Shown: positions 38,316 to 46,965, counted from the stretch's first letter. The stretch is 64,000 nucleotides of DNA from Sutcliffiella deserti (GCF_020037475.1 NZ_JAIQDB010000001.1:1-64000); one strand, 5' to 3'. Translations and numbers: made by a program. The notes: generated by a model not told the origin, from the sequence alone.

Positions 38316-39290
38316 ATGAAAAAATTAGTTTATACATGTTTAATTTTTGTATTAGCTCTTTCCATGCTAGCAGGATGTGGTATGAATGGAGGCAATGTAG
38401 ATACTACGCAACCGAATAATACAGCTTTTGATGATCGTAATGCTAATGATGGGGAAGGACTTCGATATATAGGTAACAATCGAAATATCGGTACCGATAG
38501 AAATATGGGTATTGGTCGAGATGTAGGAATGGGAAGAAACATGAACGCTGACCAAAGCAATGGAGGCGGCACAGAGGTGCAGCGTGTTCACCATGGTTTT
38601 TTAACAATCGATCAAAACTCTTTTAGTACGACCATACCGAGTAAAAAGTTTCCACACAGTAAAAAAGTTGAACAACACGGACCATTTGCTATCTATAAGT
38701 TCCAAAAAGAAATACCACAAGGGGAACAACCTAGACAAGCTCAACCAGAGGGAACTCCTCGACAAGAAGAAGCACCACAACAAGAACAAGCACCACAACA
38801 AGAACAAGCACCACAACAAGAGCAAGCACCACAACCAGAACAAGCACCACAACCAGAACAAGCACCTGAAGAAGCACAAGAACAGGCACCAGAAGCTGAT
38901 GCTACTGCAGGTATTTCAGAAATTGAAATGAAGGTAATCGAATTAACAAATGCAGAACGTCGTAAAAATGGTCTTTCAGACTTAAAAGCTGATTCTCCTT
39001 TAAGTAACGTTGCTCGAGAAAAATCAAAGGACATGAAAGCGAAAAATTATTTTTCTCATACAAGCCCTACTTACGGATCACCATTTGACATGATGAGAGA
39101 CTTTGGTATCTCTTATAACACGGCAGGAGAAAATATTGCAATGGGCCAAAGAACTCCAGAAGAAGTAGTTCAAGCGTGGATGGACAGTGAGGGTCACCGT
39201 AAAAATATCTTAAACGGGAACTTTACTCATATTGGATTAGGGTATGTAGAAGATGGACACTATTGGACACAAATGTTTATTGGAAGATAA
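38316..39290 (+). CDS. CAP-domain (SCP/YkwD-like) lipoprotein with a repeat linker
   Basis: A 324-residue secreted protein. Lipobox LAGC has Cys21. An Asn/Gly/Arg-rich segment (about 45-95) and a Pro/Gln/Glu-rich linker (about 140-200), in which six-residue QQEQAP units repeat, precede a C-terminal CAP domain of about 125 residues. Motifs are LTNAERRKNGLSDLKAD, SHTSPTYGSPFDMM, GENIAMGQ and WMDSEGHRKNILNGNFTHIGLGY. CAP proteins of spore-formers sit at the envelope; YkwD is the B. subtilis relative. No enzymatic activity is proven for this type. The start follows AAAGGAGATG. Confidence 0.85.
   Translation: MKKLVYTCLIFVLALSMLAGCGMNGGNVDTTQPNNTAFDDRNANDGEGLRYIGNNRNIGTDRNMGIGRDVGMGRNMNADQSNGGGTEVQRVHHGFLTIDQNSFSTTIPSKKFPHSKKVEQHGPFAIYKFQKEIPQGEQPRQAQPEGTPRQEEAPQQEQAPQQEQAPQQEQAPQPEQAPQPEQAPEEAQEQAPEADATAGISEIEMKVIELTNAERRKNGLSDLKADSPLSNVAREKSKDMKAKNYFSHTSPTYGSPFDMMRDFGISYNTAGENIAMGQRTPEEVVQAWMDSEGHRKNILNGNFTHIGLGYVEDGHYWTQMFIGR
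38773..38862 (+). repeat. 18-bp minisatellite within the CAP-protein linker
   Basis: Five consecutive 18-bp units based on CACCACAACAAGAACAAG start at 38773, 38791, 38809, 38827 and 38845; the last two change AAG to CAG. Each encodes six residues. Unit number is likely to vary between strains. Confidence 0.85.
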
Positions 39291-39316
39291 AGAATAAATT
39301 TGCTCAGTTTATAGAC

Positions 39317-39356
39317 AAAAGGGGTAAGGAATGATCAAACATTCCTTACCCCTTTT
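39317..39356 (+). terminator. Strong Rho-independent terminator
   Basis: AAAAGGGGTAAGGAATG pairs perfectly with CATTCCTTACCCCTTTT around a six-base loop. Confidence 0.92.
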
Positions 39357-39429
39357 AGGTATTTTATTAGTTATTTTTGAATAAATTTAAATGCATATTT
39401 AACAGTATATTACTTTTAAATCTAAGGCT

Positions 39430-39607
39430 CTTTAAAGTTGAGTGTTGATAATAACGTTATTCCAGCAATGATTGGAGCAAAAGGGGGAGACCACAACGGG
39501 AAATAGCGGGAGATGGGAGACCCCGCAGGCTTGCCGAGGAGGCTCCAGCCCCGCCCCATGGAATGCGTAGCCTTTTCCGGAAATCAACAGCGGCATTTAA
39601 CACAGCC
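39430..39607. repeat. MITE-like G+C-rich repeat element
   Basis: A second copy of the family described at 36377. The left arm reads CTTTAAAGTTGAGTGTTGAT and the right arm AAATCAACAGCGG, so the ends share TTGAT/ATCAA. The core has GGAGACCCCGCAGGCTTGCC. It is more similar to the copy at 46695 than to the one at 36377. No gene is carried; frames inside are spurious. Confidence 0.75.
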
Positions 39608-39688
39608 AAACCTAAAAAAAGGTTTAGAATGATAGTTGTGCAGGGAATATATTTCTTAAAATATAAATTAAGATCGGGGGAGTAGAAA

Positions 39689-40558
39689 GTGACGATTGAA
39701 ATGGAAATTTCTCGGAGCACAGAACAGTTGAATTGTAAAAGTGAATTTGCCTCGTTAGAAAAGGTTTTAGTATGTCCACCTACATACATGAGCATAAGTG
39801 AGGTAATCAATGAAACACAAAAGCATTATATTGAAGAAAATATTGATGAAAATAAAGCCATAAAGCAACATAATAAATTTGTGGAAAAAATGAAAGAGCA
39901 TCAAATAGAAGTGATTAGTTTAGACCCTATGGAAAAATTTCCTGAACAAGTCTTTACAAGAGATATTGGTTTTACCCTTGGTGATAAGGTGTTTGTTTCT
40001 CGTATGGGTAGCGGCGTGCGAGACGGGGAAGAGGAGCTATTTAAAGGGTGGCTAGAGAAGCATGAGATAACCTATGAAGTACTACAAGATAGCAGTATAG
40101 AAGGCGGAGATGTAATTATCGACCAGGATACGTTGTTTGTTGGAATTAGTGGTAGAACATCTAGTGAAGTAATTCACACGTTAGAAAAGCAACTTCCAGA
40201 GTTTCAAGTGTATCCACTTCCAATTAAAAAGTCGTATCTTCATTTAGATTGTGTCTTTAATATAATTTCACCAAATGAAGCTTTAATCCATTCTCCAGCA
40301 TTTAGACAAAAGGAATTGGCTTTACTAGCAAGTCGATATGATTTAATTGAAGTTTCAAAAGAAGAACAATTTACTATGGGAACAAATGTCCTTTCAGTTG
40401 GTAATAAAAAAATATTTAGCCTGCCTTGTAATGCGCAGGTCAACAATGATCTCCGTAGACGGGGATACGAAGTGATTGAAGTGGATATATCTGAAATCAT
40501 TAAATCAGGAGGCTCTTTCAGGTGTTGTACACTGCCAGTAAAAAGACAAAATAACTAA
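39689..40558 (+). CDS. Dimethylarginine dimethylaminohydrolase-like protein (YkgA-type)
   Basis: A 289-residue enzyme of the amidinotransferase superfamily, starting with GTG at 39689 behind CGGGGGAG. The superfamily fold is shown by FTRDIGFTLGDKVFVSRMG, SSIEGGDVIIDQDTLFVG and a His in the YLHLDCVFNII segment. The nucleophile lies at the end in GGSFRCCTLP (Cys279 or Cys280). Such enzymes hydrolyse methylarginines or related guanidino compounds. Length and architecture resemble B. subtilis YkgA. It ends two bases before the BrkB-type gene frame and may be co-transcribed with it. Confidence 0.85.
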   Translation: MTIEMEISRSTEQLNCKSEFASLEKVLVCPPTYMSISEVINETQKHYIEENIDENKAIKQHNKFVEKMKEHQIEVISLDPMEKFPEQVFTRDIGFTLGDKVFVSRMGSGVRDGEEELFKGWLEKHEITYEVLQDSSIEGGDVIIDQDTLFVGISGRTSSEVIHTLEKQLPEFQVYPLPIKKSYLHLDCVFNIISPNEALIHSPAFRQKELALLASRYDLIEVSKEEQFTMGTNVLSVGNKKIFSLPCNAQVNNDLRRRGYEVIEVDISEIIKSGGSFRCCTLPVKRQNN

Positions 40559-40578
40559 GTATGAGAGGAGTGGGAAGG

Positions 40579-41436
40579 TTGAGTAATATGTTAACATATG
40601 GAAAAAAGCTATGGGGAGAAATGAAAGACGATCGTGCAACTGGACTAGCAGCAGAGCAAGCCTATTATTACACTCTGGCTATTTTTCCACTATTAATTCT
40701 TACGCTTTCCATCCTGCCCTATCTATCCATTGATCCTAATAAAGCGGTAGAATTTATCAATTCGGTTCTTCCATCGCAGATTGCAGAGCTATTAGAAGAA
40801 AATATACAGGGGTTGATAAACAATCCAAATGGGGGCCTGCTCACTTTTGGTATAATCGGGACACTATGGTCAGCATCGAATGGAATTAATGCTTTTATAA
40901 GAGCAATGAATGAGGCATTTGATACAGAGGAAACCAGACCTTTTTATTTAGTAAGATTATTATCCATCGGTTTAACCATCGGATTAATCTTCGCTTTCCT
41001 AATAGCTTTTTTACTTCCGATATTTGGAGGAGTTATCTTAAACACAGTTGGGGAATTTGTAAATATCCCTGGTGGCACAGAGGTAATACTTAATATTCTA
41101 AGGTTCGTTATCGCCTTTGTTGTAATATTTTTAATCCTTTCTGCCTTGTATAGAATAGGTCCGGATATTAGCAAATCTTTTAAAGATGTAATGCCTGGAG
41201 CACTGTTTGCAACAATTATATGGCAATTAATTTCTCTAGGATTTTCTTTCTATGTGAGTAATTTCGGTAATTTTTCTTCGACTTATGGCAGTCTTGGTGG
41301 ATTTATTATTCTTATGCTTTGGCTATTTCTTACAGGACTCGCTCTTGTTATTGGAGGAGAGATTAACGCAATGAAACATAAGATAGATAAGGATCCTAGT
41401 CAAAAATATCATAATGAGAAATTCACTTCTCTATAA
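40579..41436 (+). CDS. YihY/BrkB family membrane protein (YfkH-like)
   Basis: A 285-residue protein with six predicted helices. I use TTG at 40579, eight bases behind AGAGGAG; ATG 40588 and ATG 40561 are alternatives. Family marks are DRATGLAAEQAYYYTLAIFPLLILTL, LLTFGIIGTLWSASNGINAFIRAMNEAF, LSALYRIGPDISKSFKDVMPGALFATIIWQLISL and the tail FSSTYGSLGGFIILMLWLFLTGLALVIGGEINA. BrkB was once taken for RNase BN, which was wrong; the true role is unknown. It follows the DDAH-like gene closely. Confidence 0.87.
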   Translation: MSNMLTYGKKLWGEMKDDRATGLAAEQAYYYTLAIFPLLILTLSILPYLSIDPNKAVEFINSVLPSQIAELLEENIQGLINNPNGGLLTFGIIGTLWSASNGINAFIRAMNEAFDTEETRPFYLVRLLSIGLTIGLIFAFLIAFLLPIFGGVILNTVGEFVNIPGGTEVILNILRFVIAFVVIFLILSALYRIGPDISKSFKDVMPGALFATIIWQLISLGFSFYVSNFGNFSSTYGSLGGFIILMLWLFLTGLALVIGGEINAMKHKIDKDPSQKYHNEKFTSL

Positions 41437-41444
41437 GGATACAA

Positions 41445-41476
41445 AAAGGAGGAAGCCAAATTGTGCTTCCTCCTTT
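41445..41476 (+). terminator. Rho-independent terminator
   Basis: AAAGGAGGAAGC pairs with GCTTCCTCCTTT around an eight-base loop, between convergent genes. Confidence 0.85.
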
Positions 41477-41795
41477 ACATTTCCTGTGAATATTCATTGA
41501 CTTTTTGTTTTGAGCTACTTTTGGACATTACTCTAATAAATTTCTTGAATTGAAAAATAGTGTGAGAAAAAACCGCTTTTTTCCAATCAATATCATTCTT
41601 GATCATCTGCTTTTTATCCTTCACTTGATCGGTTTGTTGCTTTATTGCTTCATTTTCTTCTTGCAGCCTACTGGATACAGTTTGAAAAAAAGAAAATGTC
41701 GGCTTGGTTTCTTTGCGGAATTGTAATGTTGAGTAGATTAAATATCCTATGCCGATAAGTAAAATTGCACCGCTAATATAAAGTAAATAAACCAT
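41475..41795 (-). CDS. Small single-helix membrane protein
   Basis: A 106-residue protein with a strong AAAGGAGGCGAG site. A membrane helix at about 3-22 (LLYISGAILLIGIGYLIY) is followed by a charged coiled-coil-like segment (SRLQEENEAIKQQTDQVKDKKQ) and a basic tail. It resembles DUF948-type or YtxH-type membrane proteins in general shape only. I do not recognise the family. It converges on the BrkB-type gene. Confidence 0.65.
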   Translation of the reverse strand: MVYLLYISGAILLIGIGYLIYSTLQFRKETKPTFSFFQTVSSRLQEENEAIKQQTDQVKDKKQMIKNDIDWKKAVFSHTIFQFKKFIRVMSKSSSKQKVNEYSQEM

Positions 41796-41947
41796 ATTTC
41801 TCGCCTCCTTTAGCTATCCTACTGTATACCCCATAATGAAAGGGAAATAACATGAAATAGATAAGGCACATTACATAAAGGTACTGTTGTAAGCCATTGA
41901 GAATTTTTCAGAAGAAAGTAACGATTGTACTACCTCAAATAACCAAT

Positions 41948-41983
41948 AAAAACAAAAATCAGCTAACTTAATGTTAGCTGATT
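41948..41983 (-). terminator. Rho-independent terminator
   Basis: In minus-strand sense AATCAGCTAAC pairs with GTTAGCTGATT, followed by TTTTTGTTTTT. No long gene lies on this strand upstream, but the 56-residue gene at 42105-42275 does, at about 120 bp, and could use it. Confidence 0.8.
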
Positions 41984-42104
41984 CTACACCATTTATAGTA
42001 AGTTTAGTTGGATTAAAGGATACCAAATGATTATTAGATAGAGGACTATTTACAAATATAGAGGAATCATTTTCTGACCGCGCAGACTATATGCGCAGGT
42101 AGTT

Positions 42105-42275
42105 TTATAATTGCTTTATCTCTTCTTCAAAGTAAAAGCTTTTAGGATATTCTTTTAAAGTATAGGAATATCTCTTTAAATTTGGTACGTAGTTAAATTT
42201 ACTTATCGTGACTTCCTCACCAGTACTTTTTAGAATAACCTTTTCATTGTCTTGGAATTTGTTTTTTAATTTCAA
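42105..42275 (-). CDS. Small protein, 56 residues
   Basis: A short gene on the minus strand beginning with TTG at 42275, behind AGAAGGAATAA, and ending with TAA at 42105. The product begins MKLKNKFQDNEKVILKST and ends KEYPKSFYFEEEIKQL. It is charged with no membrane helix. The downstream terminator on the same strand and the open frame through a region otherwise empty support it. Family not recognised; it could also be part of a longer gene elsewhere in evolution. Function unknown. Confidence 0.55.
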   Translation of the reverse strand: MKLKNKFQDNEKVILKSTGEEVTISKFNYVPNLKRYSYTLKEYPKSFYFEEEIKQL

Positions 42276-42604
42276 TATTTATTCCTTCTTTCTATGTGAG
42301 ATTCAATTATTTACGTGTCTAGTGCTTTCTTCGACTATGCCAAATAAACAATAGGTCCACAAGCAGGGGGCAATTCTATTTGCCCACACAATATCAATTA
42401 TCTCATATTTTTCATAGCTTTCCCATTGAAACCATAAAAAATTTTTCAATTACTTATTTCTTTGCTTGTATAAGTGAATAAAGTCGTGGTATTATATGTC
42501 ATTTAAGGGTATACTATTAGTATAAGGTAAATTCCTTTAGTATCCTGGTGTTTAAATTAACCATCTGAAGGTGTGAAGCCGACATACAGAAAGGATGACC
42601 TAAT
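42276..42604. other. Intergenic region upstream of the 121-residue gene
   Basis: No gene. A hairpin GGGCAA/TTGCCC lies at 42368-42385. A promoter-like pair is at 42466-42495. A 130-base leader follows before the ribosome site of the next gene. Confidence 0.5.
42466..42495 (+). promoter_or_regulatory. SigA-like promoter
   Basis: TTGTAT (42466-42471) and TATTAT (42490-42495) are separated by 18 bp. The pair lies about 110 bp upstream of the 121-residue gene and is the best match in this gap. Confidence 0.5.
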
Positions 42605-42970
42605 ATGTCTGTAACACTATATCAAGCAAGAGCAGGAGATGGATTGAAAAAAAGAGGTCTAAAGAGAGTAGACACTTTTTTCTCTACACCTAAAGAAGCG
42701 ATTTCAGAGGCTTTAGCACTAAAGGAAAGAATGGATAATACCTATAAGAATGAAATTGATTGGGATTACAAAGCGCTGCTTAAAGGATCCACGAGCAAAC
42801 TGAAAATCTTAAAAGGATACTTAGGTGGAAACCGAGAGTCCAACCCATTTTACTTAGAGATTTCCACAATTATGGAGGATAAAGTTAAGCCTGTATCCCC
42901 AAAAAAACCTAAGAGTTTAAGTAAAGAAGATAAAAAAGTAGAAAAAACAGTTATAAAATTTTATAAATAA
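42605..42970 (+). CDS. Hypothetical protein, 121 residues
   Basis: A soluble, strongly basic protein behind GAAAGGATGACC. The first half has an ordered look (MSVTLYQARAGDG, KRVDTFFSTPKEAISEALALKERMDN) and the last 30 residues are Lys/Pro/Ser-rich (VSPKKPKSLSKEDKKVEK), probably disordered. I do not recognise a family. A terminator follows, so it is probably transcribed alone, although it heads a row of same-strand genes ending in the SF1 helicase. Confidence 0.6.
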   Translation: MSVTLYQARAGDGLKKRGLKRVDTFFSTPKEAISEALALKERMDNTYKNEIDWDYKALLKGSTSKLKILKGYLGGNRESNPFYLEISTIMEDKVKPVSPKKPKSLSKEDKKVEKTVIKFYK

Positions 42971-42985
42971 TGCTATCATATTATT

Positions 42986-43030
42986 AAAAATGTCAGATCC
43001 TACAGATCGTGTAGGTTCTGGCATTTTTTT
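42986..43030 (+). terminator. Rho-independent terminator
   Basis: AAAAATGTCAGATCCTAC pairs with GTAGGTTCTGGCATTTTTTT, with minor mismatches and a long T-run. Confidence 0.88.
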
Positions 43031-43113
43031 ATGAAGTTTTCACTGTAAATATTCTGTACGATTATAGTCAAAATAAATGGACGGCGACAAAAAAAGTGGC
43101 GGGGGAGAGGACT

Positions 43114-43416
43114 ATGGAAAAGGAAGTAATGGATAGCTTATCTATCGCATTAGAAGATTGGCATATGATGCAAAAGATGGAAGGAGATGAAGGAGCCGAA
43201 TGGGCAGAAAAATTCGAACGTGATTTTTATACCTTCATTGAAGCTTTTGAAAAATGGTTTAGGAACATAAAGCCCAAACCTGAACAATTAGAATTGGCAG
43301 AATCATTGGAGTTAGTAAATGAAATTCAAGAAAAGCTGCCAGGTCCGCTGCAGTTGAACTTCTTACTCGAATTAGAAAGAATGGTGGATGGGGAAGTTGC
43401 TGAATGGTTCGACTAG
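43114..43416 (+). CDS. Small acidic hypothetical protein
   Basis: A 100-residue very acidic helical protein. The start at 43114 is behind GGGGGAGAGG; the frame extends to 43096 without a site. Sequence marks are ALEDWHMMQKMEGDEGAEWAEKFERDF and FIEAFEKWFRNIKPKPEQL. There are no membrane helices. Family not recognised. It lies 87 bp upstream of the SF1 helicase gene, in the same orientation and with no terminator between, so co-transcription is likely. Confidence 0.65.
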   Translation: MEKEVMDSLSIALEDWHMMQKMEGDEGAEWAEKFERDFYTFIEAFEKWFRNIKPKPEQLELAESLELVNEIQEKLPGPLQLNFLLELERMVDGEVAEWFD

Positions 43417-43503
43417 TAATTTTATTTAATCTAAATATAAGTTAAGGCTATAGAAGTACCTAAAAAACCAATCGTGTGTAGCGCATTTAAAAGGAAGAGA
43501 ATC

Positions 43504-45753
43504 ATGATTAAAAGTACAATAGTTTATTTAAGAGAGTGGCAAAAAGCTCTAAAAATAGAAATACTACACTTGAAAAAGTATGGAAGCAATAAATACCAGG
43601 TTACCAATGGACACTTGATTTCGAAAGAAAAGAGCTATGTCTATTTTTTTGAAGCTACTCAATCTGTTCGCATACCGACCGGAAGCTTAGTCCAATTAGA
43701 ATGGGGAGCATTATCAAAAGAAGGAAGAATTCTCTCCTCAGAGGGGAGAAGTGTTATTATCTCCTTCGGGGAATCTTTAGGGGACACCTTATCGGAAGCC
43801 TTTGTAAGTCATGACCCCTGGGAGCTATTAGATCAGCTATATGAAAGAATAACAGATATTAAAGAAAATAAGCAAAAACGGTTACGAGTCAAAAGGCTTC
43901 TAAAACCTATTATGGAACCTAAACATCCTACAGATAAAATTAAAAGTAATGTTCACGAATTAATTCTAAGGTCTAAATATAACCCTGTCACTTTTGTTTG
44001 GGGACCTCCTGGAACAGGTAAAACCCATACTTTAGCAAGGGTCGCAGCCAATAAATACTTTAAAAAGAAGAATGTTTTAATCTTATCTCATAGTAATCAA
44101 TCTGTAGACGTTTTAATAAAAGAGGTTGCTCATTTTATAAATAAACAAGGTCGTTTTCAGGAAGGGGATATCCTGAGATATGGCACACCAAGCTTTGATA
44201 TAATGACGAATCCACTACCACTTACAACAAATCAGCTTTTAGAGCACCATGAACCGAAGCTAGCGAAAGAGAGAAGCTCCCTATTTGATGAAAGGGTTTT
44301 ATTAAAACAAGATCTGTCGGATTCATTCAGCAAAAGAGATTCTGATCAACTTTTAGAGTTGGAAACAAAGATAGCCCGAGTCCTAGAAAAAATACGTCAA
44401 AAAGAGGTCGATTATTTAAAAGAGGCAATCATTACCGGAGCAACTTTAGCAAAAGCGGCGATGGATCAAGCTATATATGAAAAAAATTATGATCTAGTAG
44501 TTGTCGATGAAGCGAGTATGGCATATGTTCCTCAAATAGCCTTTGCTTCTTCCTTAGGTAAGCATATTATCATTTGCGGTGATTTCAAACAGCTCCCCCC
44601 TATTGCCTCGGCAAGGCATGAATTGATAGATAAGTGGCTTAGAGAAGATATTTTTTATCATACTGGAGTAGCAGCAACAGTAAAACAGAGTGTATTGCAT
44701 CCTCATTTATTTTTATTAAAAGAGCAACGAAGAATGCATCCAGACATATCTGCTTTTACAAATAAATATATTTATCATTCACTAGTCGGTGACCATGAAA
44801 GTGTACTCCAAAACAGAAATATAATTGCAAAACAGCAGCCTTTTCCCGGTTTTGCTTCAGTCCTAGTTCATACAAGTTATACAGGAGAGCACGGAATGAT
44901 TGATAAGAACACTCGTTCCAGAGTGAATCTTTGGCATCTTTTAATTTCTTTTCAGCTCTTATATGAAGCCTTAGTGGATGAAGTGGGTTCCATCGGGTAT
45001 ATTTCTCCTTACAGGGCTCAAGCAATGCTTATGGAATCTTTTCTTGATGAAGTATTGCAGGAAGAGAATTTAAAAGCGGACATCGTTGCAGCTACCGTTC
45101 ACCGTTTTCAAGGAAGCGAAAAAGATGTGGTTATTTTTGACTCCGTAGACAGCTATCCGATCGAACGGCCGGGTATGCTGTTGGTTGGAAAAGAAAGTGA
45201 AAGGCTTTTAAATGTGGCAATTACACGTGCAAAGGGTAAGTTCATTCATGTTAGCGATACACAGTTTATGAAAACTAAGATCAGTAACAATAGAATGATA
45301 CGTAAATTAATTGACTATCAAGAAAATAACCAAAAGCAAATCTTTCCCCATGATGTTGGTTCATGGATTAAAAAACAGCATCCTAAAGTTCAATGGATGC
45401 ACGCATTAAAAATAGAGAAAGTTGTCCAAGATATCGAACAAACAAAATCCACTATTGTTCTAGGCATTCCTGACCTGTCAAAGCTTCCCCATAACTTGGT
45501 AGATATTTTAAATAACCTTAACAAGCGTATAAAGCTTACAATTGTTACATCTTCTATGCAATCAGGTGAAGTATTTGAGACTGTCATTAGAAAAGAAGAT
45601 ATTAATTTTCCTTTTATCGTCATTGACGAAGAAATCCTGTGGTTAGGTACTCCATATGAAGGTGCGAAAAGGGGTCGTCCTCCGCATGTCTCTGTTAGAG
45701 TTGTATCATCTGTGCTTGCTTTTTACCTTTTAAAGCAAATGAATCTATCTTAA
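43504..45753 (+). CDS. SF1 (UPF1/Dna2-like) helicase with a degenerate PLD-like C-terminus
   Basis: A 749-residue protein starting at ATG 43504 behind AAGGAAGAG. Walker A is GPPGTGKT (167-174), Walker B VVVDEAS, motif III CGDFKQLPPIA and the later motifs KEQRRMHPDISAF, GYISPYRAQAML, VHRFQGSEKDVVIFD and LLNVAITRAKGK are all present, as in the SF1B helicases Upf1 and Dna2. The last 100 residues resemble a phospholipase D-type fold (FIVIDEEILWLGTP) but the HxK pair is replaced, so a nuclease role is unlikely. The substrate (DNA or RNA) is unknown. Confidence 0.82.
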   Translation: MIKSTIVYLREWQKALKIEILHLKKYGSNKYQVTNGHLISKEKSYVYFFEATQSVRIPTGSLVQLEWGALSKEGRILSSEGRSVIISFGESLGDTLSEAFVSHDPWELLDQLYERITDIKENKQKRLRVKRLLKPIMEPKHPTDKIKSNVHELILRSKYNPVTFVWGPPGTGKTHTLARVAANKYFKKKNVLILSHSNQSVDVLIKEVAHFINKQGRFQEGDILRYGTPSFDIMTNPLPLTTNQLLEHHEPKLAKERSSLFDERVLLKQDLSDSFSKRDSDQLLELETKIARVLEKIRQKEVDYLKEAIITGATLAKAAMDQAIYEKNYDLVVVDEASMAYVPQIAFASSLGKHIIICGDFKQLPPIASARHELIDKWLREDIFYHTGVAATVKQSVLHPHLFLLKEQRRMHPDISAFTNKYIYHSLVGDHESVLQNRNIIAKQQPFPGFASVLVHTSYTGEHGMIDKNTRSRVNLWHLLISFQLLYEALVDEVGSIGYISPYRAQAMLMESFLDEVLQEENLKADIVAATVHRFQGSEKDVVIFDSVDSYPIERPGMLLVGKESERLLNVAITRAKGKFIHVSDTQFMKTKISNNRMIRKLIDYQENNQKQIFPHDVGSWIKKQHPKVQWMHALKIEKVVQDIEQTKSTIVLGIPDLSKLPHNLVDILNNLNKRIKLTIVTSSMQSGEVFETVIRKEDINFPFIVIDEEILWLGTPYEGAKRGRPPHVSVRVVSSVLAFYLLKQMNLS

Positions 45754-45930
45754 TACTGCAAGTGATTTAGTTATGTTGGCAAGAGTACAAGAAATTGCCC
45801 AGAAGCCACAAGAAACAGGATTGATTTCAGGATACACATATAAGGCAATTAATCGATAAGCATAATAGAAGAGGATTGCGGTACAATGTGATAGTATGTT
45901 TAAATACAATATTTTGAAAGAGGTGTAACC

Positions 45931-46638
45931 ATGAAAATCGAGATATGGTCTGACTTTGTTTGTCCATTCTGTTATATAGGTAAAAGACGGCTGGAGGAAG
46001 CATTAGAAAAATTCCCCCATAAAGATAAGGTAGATATCCATTTCAAGAGTTTCGAATTGGACCCTAATGCAAAAAGAAATACGGATTTAAGTATCCATGA
46101 AATTTTGGCAAAAAAATATGGTATGTCAGTAGCAGAAGCGAAGAAAATGGGGGAAGGCGTTGCTACTCAAGCAGCTGCAGTCGGCTTGAAATTCGACTTT
46201 GATCATAATATTCCAACCAACACATTTGATGCGCATCGATTAGCAAAGTATGCTGAGACGAAGGGAAAAGGTCCTGAAGTTACAGAACGCTTACTACAAT
46301 CTTATTTCACGGACTCCAAACATATTGGCGATGTGAACTATCTCATAGAACTCGCTGCAGACCTCGGTCTAAATGGAGGGGAAGTGGAAGATGTCCTCAA
46401 TGGAAATCAATTTGAGCAGGATGTTCGCAATGATGAATTGGAAGCCCGCGAGATAGGGGTACAAGGTGTTCCATTCTTTGTCTTGAACAGCAAATACGCC
46501 ATTTCAGGAGCACAACCAGTGGAGGTATTCGTTGATGCACTAAATAAGGTGTGGGATGAAGAAAATTCAAAACCTAAGTTACAGAAATTCACATCCAAAG
46601 ATAACACATCCTATTGTTCAGATGATGGTTGTGAGTAA
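45931..46638 (+). CDS. DsbA family oxidoreductase, FrnE type
   Basis: A 235-residue thioredoxin-fold protein without a signal peptide. The active site is CPFC (Cys11-Cys14, SDFVCPFCYIGKRRLE). The helical insert reads LAKKYGMSVAEAKKMGEG and the cis-Pro loop is GVQGVPFFVLN. A C-terminal CxxxxC (YCSDDGC) is extra and may be metal- or redox-active. This matches FrnE/YwbO proteins, which act as cytoplasmic disulfide isomerases; FrnE of Deinococcus has a similar second Cys pair. The start follows AAAGAGGTG. It is a single gene. Confidence 0.88.
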   Translation: MKIEIWSDFVCPFCYIGKRRLEEALEKFPHKDKVDIHFKSFELDPNAKRNTDLSIHEILAKKYGMSVAEAKKMGEGVATQAAAVGLKFDFDHNIPTNTFDAHRLAKYAETKGKGPEVTERLLQSYFTDSKHIGDVNYLIELAADLGLNGGEVEDVLNGNQFEQDVRNDELEAREIGVQGVPFFVLNSKYAISGAQPVEVFVDALNKVWDEENSKPKLQKFTSKDNTSYCSDDGCE

Positions 46639-46694
46639 ACAAATAGAGTTATTAATTCAGGCTTGAGATGTTGAGTTAATATAATAGATGGATC

Positions 46695-46872
46695 TTTTAA
46701 AGTTGTTTCTTGATAATAACACTATTCCAGCGATGACTGGAGTAAAAGGCGGAGAATCCAACGGGTGATTGCGGAATACTTGTGACCCAGCAGGCAGCCG
46801 AGGAAGCTCAAGCACCGCTCTGTGGAACGCGTAGCCTTTTGCGGAAATCAACAGTGGCGTTCAACACAGCTT
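46695..46872. repeat. MITE-like G+C-rich repeat element
   Basis: A third copy of the family. It shares the left flank TTTAAAGTTG and TTGATAATAAC with the copy at 39430, and the right end GCGTAGCCTTTTGCGG plus AAATCAACAG. It has more changes in the core than the copy at 39430 and carries no gene. Confidence 0.75.
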
Positions 46873-46880
46873 AATATATA

Positions 46881-46919
46881 AAGCCTGCATTCAAACTAAT
46901 GTGAATGCAGGCTTTTTTA
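46881..46919. terminator. Bidirectional Rho-independent terminator
   Basis: AAAGCCTGCATTC pairs perfectly with GAATGCAGGCTTT, followed by T residues, between the convergent FrnE and Ca2+-ATPase genes. Confidence 0.9.
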
Positions 46920-46965
46920 TAATCAACTTCATAAACTAAGGTGAAATTGTTACATCATACTAATA

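Noticed and set aside
38601-39034. Long frames on the minus strand and an alternative plus frame within the CAP-protein gene
   Set aside because: They are produced by the 18-bp repeat, which keeps every frame open; the lipoprotein frame has the start, lipobox and CAP motifs.
45772-45858. A 28-codon frame from ATG after the helicase gene
   Set aside because: No ribosome site; its codons continue upstream to the helicase end without a start. Possibly a remnant, not supported.
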